Positions 17,535-25,828 of a DNA stretch of 64,000 nucleotides are shown piece by piece; the first letter of the stretch is position 1, and each line of letters begins with the position of its first letter. The translations under genes and the position numbers were made by a program. The notes beneath the pieces were generated by a model, which was given only the letters and a program-made list of their open reading frames with translations, did not search any database and was not told the DNA's origin. Source of the DNA: Alkalibacillus flavidus (GTDB lineage Bacteria; Bacillota; Bacilli; Bacillales; Alkalibacillaceae); assembly GCF_040545925.1 (NCBI RefSeq), contig NZ_JBEPMX010000005.1, positions 1 through 64,000 on the forward strand. Direction: 5' to 3'.

Positions 17535-18191
17535 ATGAAAAAAGCTTTAATTACAGGTGGTGGCTCTGGTCTTGGCCAAGCTTTAGCGTTACGTTACGCT
17601 AACTTAGGCTACAGCATTTACTTAGTCGGCCGCCACGAAGATAAATTATTAGATACAAAGCAACAGATCGAAAAACAAGGCGGACAAGCAGAATCGATCA
17701 CAACGGATATTACGGACTGGGATTCGGTGCAATCATTAGCCAAACAAGTTGGCCCAATTGACTTACTCATTAATAATGCTGGTGTCGGTTTCTTCAATAC
17801 GATCGACAAGCTCGAGAAAAACGAAATCGACACGATGGTCAACGTTAACGTCAACGGTTTAATTTACACGACAAAACATTTATTAGACCATGTATTACAA
17901 GCAAATGGTCGTATTTTAAACATCATTTCAACGGCTGGCCTTTACGGCAAAGTGCAGGAATCTGCTTATTGTGCGAGTAAATTTGCTCAGCGCGGCTTTA
18001 CCGAAAGTCTCCAAAAAGAACTCGCCGACGAAAACATCGCGATTTCTGCTGTGTACATGGGTGGCATGAACACGCCATTCTGGGATGGTAGCGACTATAT
18101 CGATGATCCGTCTGCGTTACCGTCACCTGATGATTACGCGAAACAAATCGTCGAAAAAGACGACGGGAGAGCCGAGATTCACGTCGACTAA
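17535..18191 (+). CDS. Short-chain dehydrogenase/reductase
   Basis: A classical SDR, 218 residues, somewhat short for the family. The N-terminal NAD(P) motif is GGGSGLGQ, with NNAGVG near residue 79. The active-site Ser is in NIISTAG and the YxxxK is YCASK near residue 139. The substrate is unknown. It lies in the yfh cluster but is not part of the B. subtilis set I recall. ATG follows AAGGAG. Confidence 0.9.
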   Translation: MKKALITGGGSGLGQALALRYANLGYSIYLVGRHEDKLLDTKQQIEKQGGQAESITTDITDWDSVQSLAKQVGPIDLLINNAGVGFFNTIDKLEKNEIDTMVNVNVNGLIYTTKHLLDHVLQANGRILNIISTAGLYGKVQESAYCASKFAQRGFTESLQKELADENIAISAVYMGGMNTPFWDGSDYIDDPSALPSPDDYAKQIVEKDDGRAEIHVD

Positions 18192-18195
18192 TCAT

Positions 18196-18237
18196 AAAGC
18201 TGGAAGCGAGGTTACGTCTCACCTTCCAGCTTTTTTT
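18196..18237. terminator. Bidirectional terminator between SDR gene and recX
   Basis: AAAGCTGGAAG and CTTCCAGCTTT form an 11-bp stem followed by T on the plus strand. The hairpin overlaps the recX stop codon. Confidence 0.85.
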
Positions 18238-19033
18238 CATCGATAAATTGTTGGACTAATTCTCCGGAAAACCCTTTTTGAAACAAGGCTGCTTTCACCT
18301 TTTGCTCGAGTTGGAATCCGTCGTGCTTGCGTGCGTGTTTTCGCCACGCTTTCTCGCCTTGATACTGAACCGCTTCTCGCTCTGCTTCTTCGTCGACTGT
18401 CGTATCAATCGATTGCATCGCCACATCAATGGCATCACGATTAAAGCCCTTTTGCATCATCGACTGTTTGATTTGGTTTACTTGTTCTTGAAATGATTTC
18501 TTTTGACTCGAGCGCATTTTTTTCTCGATAAGGCTGACTAATTTGTCGACTTCTGCTTCATGTGTATATTGTGATAACCCGTGCGCAATTTGGTCTTCGC
18601 TTAATTTCTTTTGATACAATTCTTGCTTCAATTTATTTGGACCGTTCGATGACGTGTTCATTTTCGATCGGACGAATGCTTCAGCAAACGCATGATCATC
18701 CAATAATCCTTCTCGTTCGAGCCTTTCCACAACGTAGTCAATATCTTGCTGGCTCGCTTCTTTTTTCGTCAAATAATCGATAATTTCTGATTTTGCCCGC
18801 ATTCGGTAGCTTAAATAATTAATAGAAAGGGTATAGTACCTATACATGGCATCTTGCTTTTGGATATCGTTCATGTCGTCATCAGTTAGTTCCATCCCTT
18901 TTCGTAAGGCATAGCGCACTAATAGATCTTCATGAACACCAAACGCAAAGGATTCTTCTCCTTGTCGTTCAATAAAAATATTGAATCGATCTTGATGCTT
19001 TTTTTGTTTCGTAATTTTACTAATCGTAACCAT
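18212..19033 (-). CDS. recX: RecX family regulator of RecA
   Basis: A 273-residue all-helical protein of the RecX family that modulates RecA filaments. The repeated three-helix units are visible, including YLSYRMRAKSEIIDYLTKK, VVERLEREGLLDDHAFAEAFV and MMQKGFNRDAIDVAM. The length fits the long Bacillus form. ATG at 19033 follows AGGAG at seven bases; the frame to 19075 begins without a site. It is divergent from yfhF, as in B. subtilis (yfhG). Confidence 0.93.
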   Translation of the reverse strand: MVTISKITKQKKHQDRFNIFIERQGEESFAFGVHEDLLVRYALRKGMELTDDDMNDIQKQDAMYRYYTLSINYLSYRMRAKSEIIDYLTKKEASQQDIDYVVERLEREGLLDDHAFAEAFVRSKMNTSSNGPNKLKQELYQKKLSEDQIAHGLSQYTHEAEVDKLVSLIEKKMRSSQKKSFQEQVNQIKQSMMQKGFNRDAIDVAMQSIDTTVDEEAEREAVQYQGEKAWRKHARKHDGFQLEQKVKAALFQKGFSGELVQQFIDEKKLEGET

Positions 19034-19097
19034 CAAGACACTCCTAAAATAGTAATCCTTATTATTATAATACATGTTCTAAAGGAGGTACATCCGT

Positions 19098-20009
19098 TTG
19101 AAAATTGTCATAGCAGGTGGAACAGGTTTTGTCGGCCAGCATCTCGTCGACTATTTCAGTTCAAAAGACGATGAAATCATGATTTTAACGCGAAACCCGC
19201 ACAAATATCAATCTGATCAAAACATCCATTACATCGAATGGCTAACCCCAGAAGGCCAACCAGAATTAGAAATCGGGTCTGCTGATGTGTTTATTAATTT
19301 AGCAGGTGAATCGCTAAATAGCGGCCGGTGGACAGAGGAACGAAAAAAACGCATTATCGAAAGTCGCATGACGACAACGCGAGAAATGATTCGGATTATG
19401 GGTTCGATGCAGCACCCACCTCACACCTTTATTAACGCATCAGCAGTCGGGTTTTACGGTACGTCGAAAACCGATATGTTCACCGAAGAAACGAAACAGC
19501 CAGGTAACGATTTCTTAGCTGATGTATGTGATATGTGGGAAAAAGAAGCTGACGAAGCACGAACATTAGGGATCCGGACTGTCAAAACACGTTTTGGCAT
19601 CATTTTAGACGGGCACGACGGTGCATTACCGAAGATGGCTCTTCCTTACCAACTCTTTGCTGGTGGACCCCTAGGTGATGGTGAACAATGGATGTCTTGG
19701 ATTCATATTTATGACATCGTCAAAGGCTACGACTGGATTATGGAGCATAGTGCTATCGAAGGACCAGTTAATTTCACTGCCCCTAACCCGAAACGCAACA
19801 AAGAGTTCGGCAAAGTACTGGGTAAAACACTTAGCCGACCACACTGGATACCCGCTCCATCATTTGCGATTCGAACAGCGTTAGGCGACATGAGCACCTT
19901 ATTATTAGACGGACAATATGTGTACCCAAGTGTCTTAATCGACTCAGGATACACGTTCCAATTCCCGACGTTACGTGAGGCACTTGACGATATTTATAAA
20001 TCGGAATAG
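19098..20009 (+). CDS. yfhF: TIGR01777-type NAD-dependent epimerase/oxidoreductase (YfhF)
   Basis: Extended SDR of 303 residues. The NAD(P) motif is IAGGTGFVGQHL at the N-terminus. Family marks include INLAGESLNSGRWTEERK, INASAVGFYG and SWIHIYDIVKG. The C-terminal DUF1731 part contains the aligned PAPSFAIRTALGDMS. The reaction is unknown. The start is TTG at 19098 after GGAGGT. It is paired divergently with recX as in Bacillus. Confidence 0.92.
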   Translation: MKIVIAGGTGFVGQHLVDYFSSKDDEIMILTRNPHKYQSDQNIHYIEWLTPEGQPELEIGSADVFINLAGESLNSGRWTEERKKRIIESRMTTTREMIRIMGSMQHPPHTFINASAVGFYGTSKTDMFTEETKQPGNDFLADVCDMWEKEADEARTLGIRTVKTRFGIILDGHDGALPKMALPYQLFAGGPLGDGEQWMSWIHIYDIVKGYDWIMEHSAIEGPVNFTAPNPKRNKEFGKVLGKTLSRPHWIPAPSFAIRTALGDMSTLLLDGQYVYPSVLIDSGYTFQFPTLREALDDIYKSE

Positions 20010-20082
20010 AATAGCTTAATTTTTTTATAAAAAATGATCAAAACCTATATGCAAATGCAGTAGAATAGTGTAAACTTTGCTT

Positions 20083-20165
20083 AGTCAAAGTAAAGGGAAG
20101 GCAAATGGTGCGCCACTGCTCGACTATGGGCAGTTCTAGTGGGTTCGATTCCCACCCCGGATTTT
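20083..20165 (+). ncRNA. tRNA-like structured element (possible pseudo-tRNA)
   Basis: Three consecutive hairpins resemble tRNA arms. GGC-AAATGGTGC-GCC (20099-20113) has a D-loop-like GG. An anticodon-arm-like hairpin CTGC...GCAG (20115-20132) follows. Last comes a perfect T-arm GTGGG-TTCGATT-CCCAC (20138-20154) with the canonical TTCGA loop. Only the inner GGG/CCC of an acceptor stem could pair, the anticodon loop is too large, and no CCA is encoded. A perfect hairpin (ACTTTG/CAAAGT) precedes it. It may be a decayed tRNA, an attachment remnant or a regulatory tRNA mimic. Confidence 0.45.
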
Positions 20166-20218
20166 TGTTTATGTGCATTGAATGCAACTCTTTTTAAGAT
20201 GTGCAATTAATAAAAATT

Positions 20219-20267
20219 CGAGGGTGATCGTGCCCACTGCCTACGCCTGCCGTAAGCATCACCCTCG
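20219..20267 (+). other. Long hairpin in the leader of the GNAT gene
   Basis: CGAGGGTGAT pairs perfectly with ATCACCCTCG (10 bp) around a 29-nt C-rich loop. It ends 16 bases before the AGGGGG ribosome binding site and has no T tract, so it is not a simple terminator. It could protect the transcript or control translation. Confidence 0.6.
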
Positions 20268-20296
20268 TAAACTATGTTGTTTAGGGGGTATTTTTT

Positions 20297-20848
20297 ATGC
20301 TTAAAAAACGTGATTTACATGATGTACCGACACTTTTTCCGCTATTAGATGATGCTGCTGTAAAGCCATTTGTGCGGGAAGTTGCGAACTCCGCCGAAGA
20401 GTATTATTTCTTCATCAACCAGATGAACCAACGCGAAGAAAACGGCGAACTGATTTCGCGAACGATTGTCGATGAGTTCGAATCCCCTGTCGGTGCGATT
20501 ACCCTTTATGATATCGATGATCACAAAGGGTTTTTAGCAACATGGTTGGGCAAACCGTATTTCGGGCTTGGCTACAATCAATATGCAAAAGAATTATTTT
20601 TATCCGAATTATTTTCACAACACGACATTGAAGTCGTTTTCTTAAAAGTGAATCGAGTGAATAAACGTTCGCTTAGAGCCGTCCACAAATTAGGGTACGC
20701 TGTTGAAGCGAACGACACGTATCCGCATATTTTTGAACAAATTAATGCCGGTGTGAAAGATTACGATTTATTCGCCATATACAAAGACGCGTTCATGTTC
20801 TCGATGTACGATCAAGAGCAGGCTGACGTCGATGAATTAGAAGCCTAA
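20297..20848 (+). CDS. GNAT-family N-acetyltransferase
   Basis: A 183-residue acetyltransferase of the RimJ/RimL-like type. The core contains GAITLYDID, the acetyl-CoA binding region LGKPYFGLGYNQYAKELF, and VFLKVNRVNKRSLRAVHKLGYAV. The acidic C-terminal tail is extra to the domain. The substrate (protein N-terminus or small molecule) cannot be told. The leader carries an unusual hairpin and the tRNA-like segment. ATG follows AGGGGG at nine bases. Confidence 0.85.
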   Translation: MLKKRDLHDVPTLFPLLDDAAVKPFVREVANSAEEYYFFINQMNQREENGELISRTIVDEFESPVGAITLYDIDDHKGFLATWLGKPYFGLGYNQYAKELFLSELFSQHDIEVVFLKVNRVNKRSLRAVHKLGYAVEANDTYPHIFEQINAGVKDYDLFAIYKDAFMFSMYDQEQADVDELEA

Positions 20849-20853
20849 AATTG

Positions 20854-20883
20854 TCTCCTAGCGTTATCGTTAGGAGATTTTTT
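20854..20883 (+). terminator. Terminator of the GNAT gene
   Basis: TCTCCTAGCG and CGTTAGGAGA pair around TTAT and are followed by six T. Confidence 0.9.
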
Positions 20884-20954
20884 GTTTCATTGCAAAAATA
20901 ATTGAAAATAGTCCGGCAATTTCGGTTATACTAAGTATAAAAGGGGAGATGAAT

Positions 20955-21143
20955 ATGGAAGGCATGATATGGCAACTCATTGTACCACTTGTTGTCTTAC
21001 AGCTAATTTTAATTATCGTGGCACTAATTGATCTGCGACGAGTTGACGCCACAAACGGCCCGAAATGGCTGTGGGTACTCATTATTATTTTCGGCAATCT
21101 CGCAGGACCGATTCTGTATTTTATCGTGGGAAGGAAGGTGTAA
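20955..21143 (+). CDS. Small PLDc_N-domain membrane protein (YxlE-like)
   Basis: A 62-residue protein with two membrane helices (about residues 6-24 and 36-56) joined by ALIDLRRVDATNGPKWLW. This is the phospholipase D N-terminal transmembrane signature without the nuclease. In B. subtilis such a protein, YxlE, precedes the YxlF-YxlG ABC transporter. The same order holds here, with 3 bp to the ATPase gene. ATG 20955 is chosen because GGGGAG lies against the first ATG at 20949. Confidence 0.82.
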   Translation: MEGMIWQLIVPLVVLQLILIIVALIDLRRVDATNGPKWLWVLIIIFGNLAGPILYFIVGRKV

Positions 21144-21146
21144 CAT

Positions 21147-22055
21147 ATGAGTCTTATGTCTGTTGAACAATTAACGAAACGCTATCAATCAGCAACGGTC
21201 GTTGATCATATTTCATTTCAGCTTGAACCAGGCAAATGTGTCGCCCTATTAGGACCGAATGGCGCGGGAAAAACGACGACACTCCGAATGTTGGCAGGCT
21301 TTATATCGCCGACTGAGGGTGAGATTCATTTTAATGAAGATCAATTCACGTACGATAACCGCCATCACGTTGGTTACTTACCACAATACCCTGTGTTCCA
21401 CAATTGGATGACTGGGGAAGAATTTTTAATGTACGTCGGGCAACTAGCTTATTTATCGAAAGATGAGGCGAAATCGAAAGCACACGAACTGCTCGACCTC
21501 GTTCGTTTAAGCGATGATAAACAGAAACGTATCGGCAAGTTTTCGGGCGGCATGAAACAACGACTCGGAATCGCTCAAGCGCTCATGCACGACCCGAAGC
21601 TCGTCATTTTAGATGAACCCGTTTCATCTCTTGACCCGATTGGGCGTCGTGAAGTGTTGAACTTAATTCGCGAACTGAAAAAAGACGCGACGATTTTATT
21701 TTCGACGCATATTTTAAACGATGCTGAAGAAGTGAGTGATGATATTTTATTGCTCAATCAAGGTAAATTATTGAAACAAGGATCGATCGAGGACATACAT
21801 AATCAACAAGACACAAAAACGATCTATCTTGCGTTTCAAGACGAGCCGAAGTTCATCGAAGAACGGTTAAAAGAAATCGACACCGTCTTTAACGTGACGC
21901 GTGAACATCGCGATTTTGTCGTCGCCGTTCATGACGTAAATGACGCAAGAGCACAATTGTTAACGATGATACAATCAGAAGGTTGGGCGTTAACGAAGTT
22001 CGAAATCGCTAAGTCGTCTCTCGAAGATATTTTCATAAAGGCGGTGAGTGAATAA
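21147..22055 (+). CDS. ABC transporter ATP-binding protein (YxlF-like)
   Basis: ATPase subunit of an ABC-2 type exporter, 302 residues. Walker A is GPNGAGKTTT, signature FSGGMKQRLGIAQAL, Walker B LVILDEPVSSLDP and H-loop FSTH. The C-terminal 80 residues are a typical extension of drug/bacteriocin-resistance ATPases. Its stop codon shares a base with the permease start, so the two are co-translated. Substrate unknown. Confidence 0.92.
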   Translation: MSLMSVEQLTKRYQSATVVDHISFQLEPGKCVALLGPNGAGKTTTLRMLAGFISPTEGEIHFNEDQFTYDNRHHVGYLPQYPVFHNWMTGEEFLMYVGQLAYLSKDEAKSKAHELLDLVRLSDDKQKRIGKFSGGMKQRLGIAQALMHDPKLVILDEPVSSLDPIGRREVLNLIRELKKDATILFSTHILNDAEEVSDDILLLNQGKLLKQGSIEDIHNQQDTKTIYLAFQDEPKFIEERLKEIDTVFNVTREHRDFVVAVHDVNDARAQLLTMIQSEGWALTKFEIAKSSLEDIFIKAVSE

Positions 22056-22828
22056 TGCAATGGCAAACGATTTTCAAAAAAGAAGTCCTCGAACATTGGC
22101 GCCATTTCAAGTGGATTTGGGTTCCGATTGTTTTTATTTTATTTGCCGTCATGGATCCGTTGACGTCTTATTTCATGCCGATTATTTTAGAATCAGTCGG
22201 TAACGTACCTGAAGGCGCGACGATCGATATTCCAACACCGTCTGCAGAACAAGCGATGATGATGAGTTTTAACCAAATGAATGTACTCGGCGTTTTAATC
22301 GCGGTCGTTATTTCGATGGGGCTCATTTCGCGTGAAGTGAGTAGTGGTGTGTACGAACTCGTTTTATCGAAACCAGTCCGATTCAGCTCTTATATTACAG
22401 CGAAGTTTACAGCTATGATGGTACTGATCAGTATTTCTATTGTTGTTGGCCTTGTGACTGGCTGGTATTATGTCACTGTTTTATTCGGTGATATCGCCTT
22501 CACCCAAATATTAGCAAGTGCTCTATTCTATTTACTGTACTTTATGCTAATTTTGAGTATTGTGATGTTGTTTAATAGTTTCTTAACATCACCCGGACTC
22601 GTCGCATTTTTATCAATTATTACGGTAATAGTGCTTAACGCAGTGACGACGATTTTCGACCACGTCTTAACGTGGAGCCCTGCGCTCATTTCGAATTATA
22701 TTTCGGTCTATTTCTACTCAGGACGAATCGAAACCGAACTCTGGTTCAGCTCCCTAACAGCAGTTATGTTGAGTATCATTTGCCTCATCGCATCCGTTTT
22801 CTTGCTCAAACGCCAAGAAATGCACTAG
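22055..22828 (+). CDS. ABC-2 type permease (YxlG-like)
   Basis: Membrane subunit of the exporter, 257 residues, with six hydrophobic segments (about 22-40, 85-105, 127-150, 160-180, 187-207 and 233-250). The pattern LISREVSSGVYELVLSKPV after the second helix is typical of ABC-2 permeases of the NatB/YxlG type. The upstream sigma-Y regulators found in the B. subtilis yxl operon are not present here. Array B begins on the last base of the stop codon. Confidence 0.88.
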   Translation: MQWQTIFKKEVLEHWRHFKWIWVPIVFILFAVMDPLTSYFMPIILESVGNVPEGATIDIPTPSAEQAMMMSFNQMNVLGVLIAVVISMGLISREVSSGVYELVLSKPVRFSSYITAKFTAMMVLISISIVVGLVTGWYYVTVLFGDIAFTQILASALFYLLYFMLILSIVMLFNSFLTSPGLVAFLSIITVIVLNAVTTIFDHVLTWSPALISNYISVYFYSGRIETELWFSSLTAVMLSIICLIASVFLLKRQEMH

Positions 22829-22924
22829 TTTTTAAATAACTAAGCCTACTTATGAGATAAGTCGCTCGAGTTATGAAATAAGTAGTCGCAGTTATGAGAT
22901 AAATCCGCGGATTTATTTCATAAC
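22828..22924. repeat. 21-bp periodic array B (5 units, STTATNNNATAAS core)
   Basis: Five 13-bp cores start at 22828, 22849, 22870, 22891 and 22912, all 21 bp apart. They include CTTATGAGATAAG, GTTATGAAATAAG, GTTATGAGATAAA and TTTATTTCATAAC. The arms TTAT/ATAA are palindromic around a 3-bp centre. The array lies between convergent genes, directly left of a terminator. Confidence 0.9.
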
Positions 22925-22941
22925 TTTAGGTATCACACGAC

Positions 22942-22986
22942 AAAAAGAAGGTTTTCGCCAAAACCACGGGCGAAAACCTTCTTTTT
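22942..22986. terminator. Bidirectional terminator (permease / pilO)
   Basis: A long stem AAAAAGAAGGTTTTCGCC / GGGCGAAAACCTTCTTTTT with A and T runs on both sides. It ends the exporter operon and the pil operon; the pilO stop is inside it. Confidence 0.92.
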
Positions 22987-23539
22987 AATTATTCATCGGA
23001 TACGCAAAAACAGACATCGTCAACTGGAATGTCACACTTGCCTCAGATTGTTGAAACTGCAGACCACTAATCTCAGCGAGTCGCGGATCCCGTTCGATTC
23101 GGTCGATAAATTGTTCAAACAATCGATACGATCCAGACTCACCGCTCAATTCCATCGTTAAGACATGTAAATTTTCATCAGAATCCATCGACGCAAAATG
23201 CTCGCTTGCGGGCATCGTCGCTTCTTCTGTGAAATTAATCGTCTGTACCGTTGTGCTCGTCGTATTACTCGCATCATTCAACAATTGAACGACATCATCT
23301 TCTGCTAGCGTTTCAGGTAACGCGTCACGCAACTGCTCAACGTCGGTTACATCTTGTTGTTCCTCGTTCTCAATCGAATCACGGAAAGCCGCTTCACGTC
23401 GCTCTTCAAATGCTAGATCGTCTTCCAACGTTTGATTCGACTGTTGCAAATCAAATATCACAAAATAATAAAACGCACCAACAGCCAATAACAAGACCAA
23501 CAGCCATAACACTACTAAACGCTTACTCTGCTTCGTCAT
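22985..23539 (-). CDS. pilO: Type IV pilus assembly protein PilO-like
   Basis: A 184-residue bitopic protein with one membrane helix (about residues 8-29), a coiled-coil linker rich in Glu and a C-terminal ferredoxin-like domain. This is the PilO layout. PilO pairs with PilN to link the pilus motor to the cell surface. Sequence identity to known PilO is not obvious, so the call rests on topology and on being last in a pilM-pilN-pilO series. The start overlaps pilN by 17 bp. Confidence 0.78.
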   Translation of the reverse strand: MTKQSKRLVVLWLLVLLLAVGAFYYFVIFDLQQSNQTLEDDLAFEERREAAFRDSIENEEQQDVTDVEQLRDALPETLAEDDVVQLLNDASNTTSTTVQTINFTEEATMPASEHFASMDSDENLHVLTMELSGESGSYRLFEQFIDRIERDPRLAEISGLQFQQSEASVTFQLTMSVFAYPMNN

Positions 23540-24074
23540 CGTTACCCTCCTCTTCAGCCTGGAGGTTCACGGTTATAGTCGTTAAATAATGCTCCTCCGA
23601 TTCAATATAATCAATCGTGCGAATCATGACGCGTGGAAAACGTTCGACCTCTTCTAAGTCTTGATAAAAAGCGACCGCATCTGTATTCGAACTCGTCTCC
23701 ACTGTTATTTCAATGACATCCTCTTGTTCCGCCAATGCGATCAACTGTCCATCAGCCGGGACGTTCCCCGCAATGTTTTGCATAATCGGTTGCATTTCGA
23801 TGATCGCTTCTCGCACACGCGTTACGACTTGTTCTAACTGTTCTGCCTCTTGCTCCGTCGCGTCGCCTTCTATCTCAGACTGGAGCGCCGCATTTTGTTG
23901 ACGTTGCTGCTGCATGTCTTGTTCTAAAGACGCTTCTTCACCTTGTAACAACCACATCCAGTAACCCAGTCCACCCGCAACCAACAGGGTTATGACAGTC
24001 ATGATTATCGTCGTGTACAAGCCAGAACGATTTTTCTTCTCTTTTTTCGGGAGTAAATTAATATCAGCTAACAT
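23523..24074 (-). CDS. pilN: Type IV pilus assembly protein PilN-like
   Basis: A 183-residue protein starting MLADINLLPKKEKK. The INLLP motif is the conserved PilN tail that binds the PilM cleft. One membrane helix follows (about residues 21-43), then a coiled coil and a small alpha/beta domain. It overlaps pilM and pilO, as expected for a co-assembled inner membrane platform. Confidence 0.88.
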   Translation of the reverse strand: MLADINLLPKKEKKNRSGLYTTIIMTVITLLVAGGLGYWMWLLQGEEASLEQDMQQQRQQNAALQSEIEGDATEQEAEQLEQVVTRVREAIIEMQPIMQNIAGNVPADGQLIALAEQEDVIEITVETSSNTDAVAFYQDLEEVERFPRVMIRTIDYIESEEHYLTTITVNLQAEEEGNDDEAE

Positions 24075-25036
24075 TATTGACCACCCTTTAACGCCAAGCC
24101 ATACACATTATGAAAGCGCGACTCTACCGTCATGCCTTTAGGCCCTTGAATGAGCCCTTCTTTAATCGAATAAACAGGTGTTTCATAACGTTCTTCAAGC
24201 GTCGTCACAATCTCGGATAAATACGGGTGATCACCAGTGACGGCGATTTTCGTAAACTGTTGCTCATAGTTATTAATCATATATTGATAGAAACGCTCGA
24301 CACGTTCGACCTCAATATTCAAATCTTCCAGCTCATCCATCACCGTCTCTTCATTGAAATCTTCTTTAGATAACGTTGGGCCGAGCTGATCGATAATCTC
24401 TTCACTCGATTCTAAATCAAACTCCTGCAAAAAGATCGGCGTATGAAAACGAAATGCACTGAACGTCACTTGATCCACGTCATAACCGATTAACAACAAA
24501 TGGTCCTCGATTGTGACAATATCATGAGTATATAACGCACGGTAAAAACTTAACGGCGAAATATCAATCGCTTCGACACGCATCCCGAGGTCTTGAATAA
24601 TATTGACATACTGATTGGCAATCCCTCGGTCCGTCGAGATCAAACTAATTTCATGCCCATCTTCAAGTTCTTGAATATAAACCGTTTCAAACACCGTCTG
24701 TTCAAACGGTAAATGAATTGTTTCCCCTAGGTGAAACTGAATATGTTGCCTGATTTCGTTTTTCGCGACATCATGTGGCAACACTTCACGACGAATAAAC
24801 ACGAGCGAATCCGGCATAAGCAAACGAACCATTTTACGCTTTAAACGCCATTTCTTCACACACGATTTCAAAATCCGCTCAAATTGTTCGCGGTCTTCAA
24901 TGACACCACCTCGAACAATACCCGGAGGCAAAAAGTGCTCACCCATACGTTCAATTTGTGCCTTTCCTCGTCTGCTTTCTGTATATCGAATCACATAATC
25001 TTTTATTTCGAGATTCACGATCTGTTTTTTCTTCAT
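24074..25036 (-). CDS. pilM: Type IV pilus assembly protein PilM-like
   Basis: Cytoplasmic actin-like ATPase-fold protein of about 320 residues. The N-terminal strand VNLEIKDYVIRYTE and the later IGYDVDQVTFSAFR and IAVTGDHPYLSEIV correspond to the PilM/FtsA-like fold. It should bind the INLLP tail of PilN and contact PilB or PilC. The ATG at 25036, eight bases after AGGTGG, is preferred to the upstream GTG at 25048, which overlaps that site. It abuts pilD. Confidence 0.85.
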   Translation of the reverse strand: MKKKQIVNLEIKDYVIRYTESRRGKAQIERMGEHFLPPGIVRGGVIEDREQFERILKSCVKKWRLKRKMVRLLMPDSLVFIRREVLPHDVAKNEIRQHIQFHLGETIHLPFEQTVFETVYIQELEDGHEISLISTDRGIANQYVNIIQDLGMRVEAIDISPLSFYRALYTHDIVTIEDHLLLIGYDVDQVTFSAFRFHTPIFLQEFDLESSEEIIDQLGPTLSKEDFNEETVMDELEDLNIEVERVERFYQYMINNYEQQFTKIAVTGDHPYLSEIVTTLEERYETPVYSIKEGLIQGPKGMTVESRFHNVYGLALKGGQ

Positions 25037-25048
25037 AACTTCATCCAC

Positions 25049-25801
25049 CTAAGCGATTAATGATAAATACCACGTGATTAAAGCGTCACCGTAAAAATAC
25101 GCCACAAGCGCGCCAAACGCAATGAACGGACCAAACGGAATCGGCACACCTCGTTTTACACGTCCTACGACCATGAAACTAACACCAATGAATGCTCCAA
25201 CAATCGACGCCACCATTAACGTCACGAGTATTTTTTCGACACCTAAAAACAAGCCGAGTACGGCAAACAACTTAATATCGCCACCACCCATGCCACCACG
25301 ACTTACCATCGCGATAACGAGTAGTAGCATAAAACCGACGATCGCACCGAGAAAACTATCATACCAGGGATCCGTCGGTAGCCATATACGGAGTGCGATG
25401 GCTATAACCGCAAACACGATTAAAACACGATCAGGGATAATTTGATAATGCCAATCGCTAATCGTAATGATCACGAGTAAACTAACAAACACCCACGCGA
25501 CAAACAATTCTAGTTGAAAGCCGATTTGTGTGAACGCGAACACGAAAAGCGTTGCTGTTAACGCTTCAAACAATGGATACGCAGTCGATATTGTCGTTTG
25601 GCATTGTCGACATCGCCCACGTTGCATGATATAGGAGAACACCGGAATCAATTCATACCATTTCAAGCGGCGATCACACGTCGGACAATGCGACGGCGGC
25701 TTCACAATCGATTCCCCATTCGGCACACGCAAACCGACAACATTATAAAACGAGCCTAATACAAGGCCTAACACAATTATGTAAAGATAGATTAATAACA
25801 C
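25049..25801 (-). CDS. pilD: Prepilin peptidase (PilD/ComC family)
   Basis: Membrane aspartic protease that cleaves and N-methylates prepilins, 250 residues with about seven hydrophobic segments. The N-terminal methylase region has the two zinc-type pairs CPTCDRRLKW and CRQCQ. The catalytic aspartates are in TISDWHYQIIPD and GGGDIKL. It is first in the pilD-pilM-pilN-pilO group. Its substrates are the prepilins here (26123, 29615, 30027 and possibly 30494), and it may also serve a competence pilus. Confidence 0.94.
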   Translation of the reverse strand: MLLIYLYIIVLGLVLGSFYNVVGLRVPNGESIVKPPSHCPTCDRRLKWYELIPVFSYIMQRGRCRQCQTTISTAYPLFEALTATLFVFAFTQIGFQLELFVAWVFVSLLVIITISDWHYQIIPDRVLIVFAVIAIALRIWLPTDPWYDSFLGAIVGFMLLLVIAMVSRGGMGGGDIKLFAVLGLFLGVEKILVTLMVASIVGAFIGVSFMVVGRVKRGVPIPFGPFIAFGALVAYFYGDALITWYLSLIA

Positions 25802-25828
25802 CGATTATCAGTCCTGTTTTACTTTTGT

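Noticed and set aside
20083..20165. Functional tRNA gene
   Set aside because: The acceptor stem does not close and the anticodon loop is too large, so it is reported only as a tRNA-like element.
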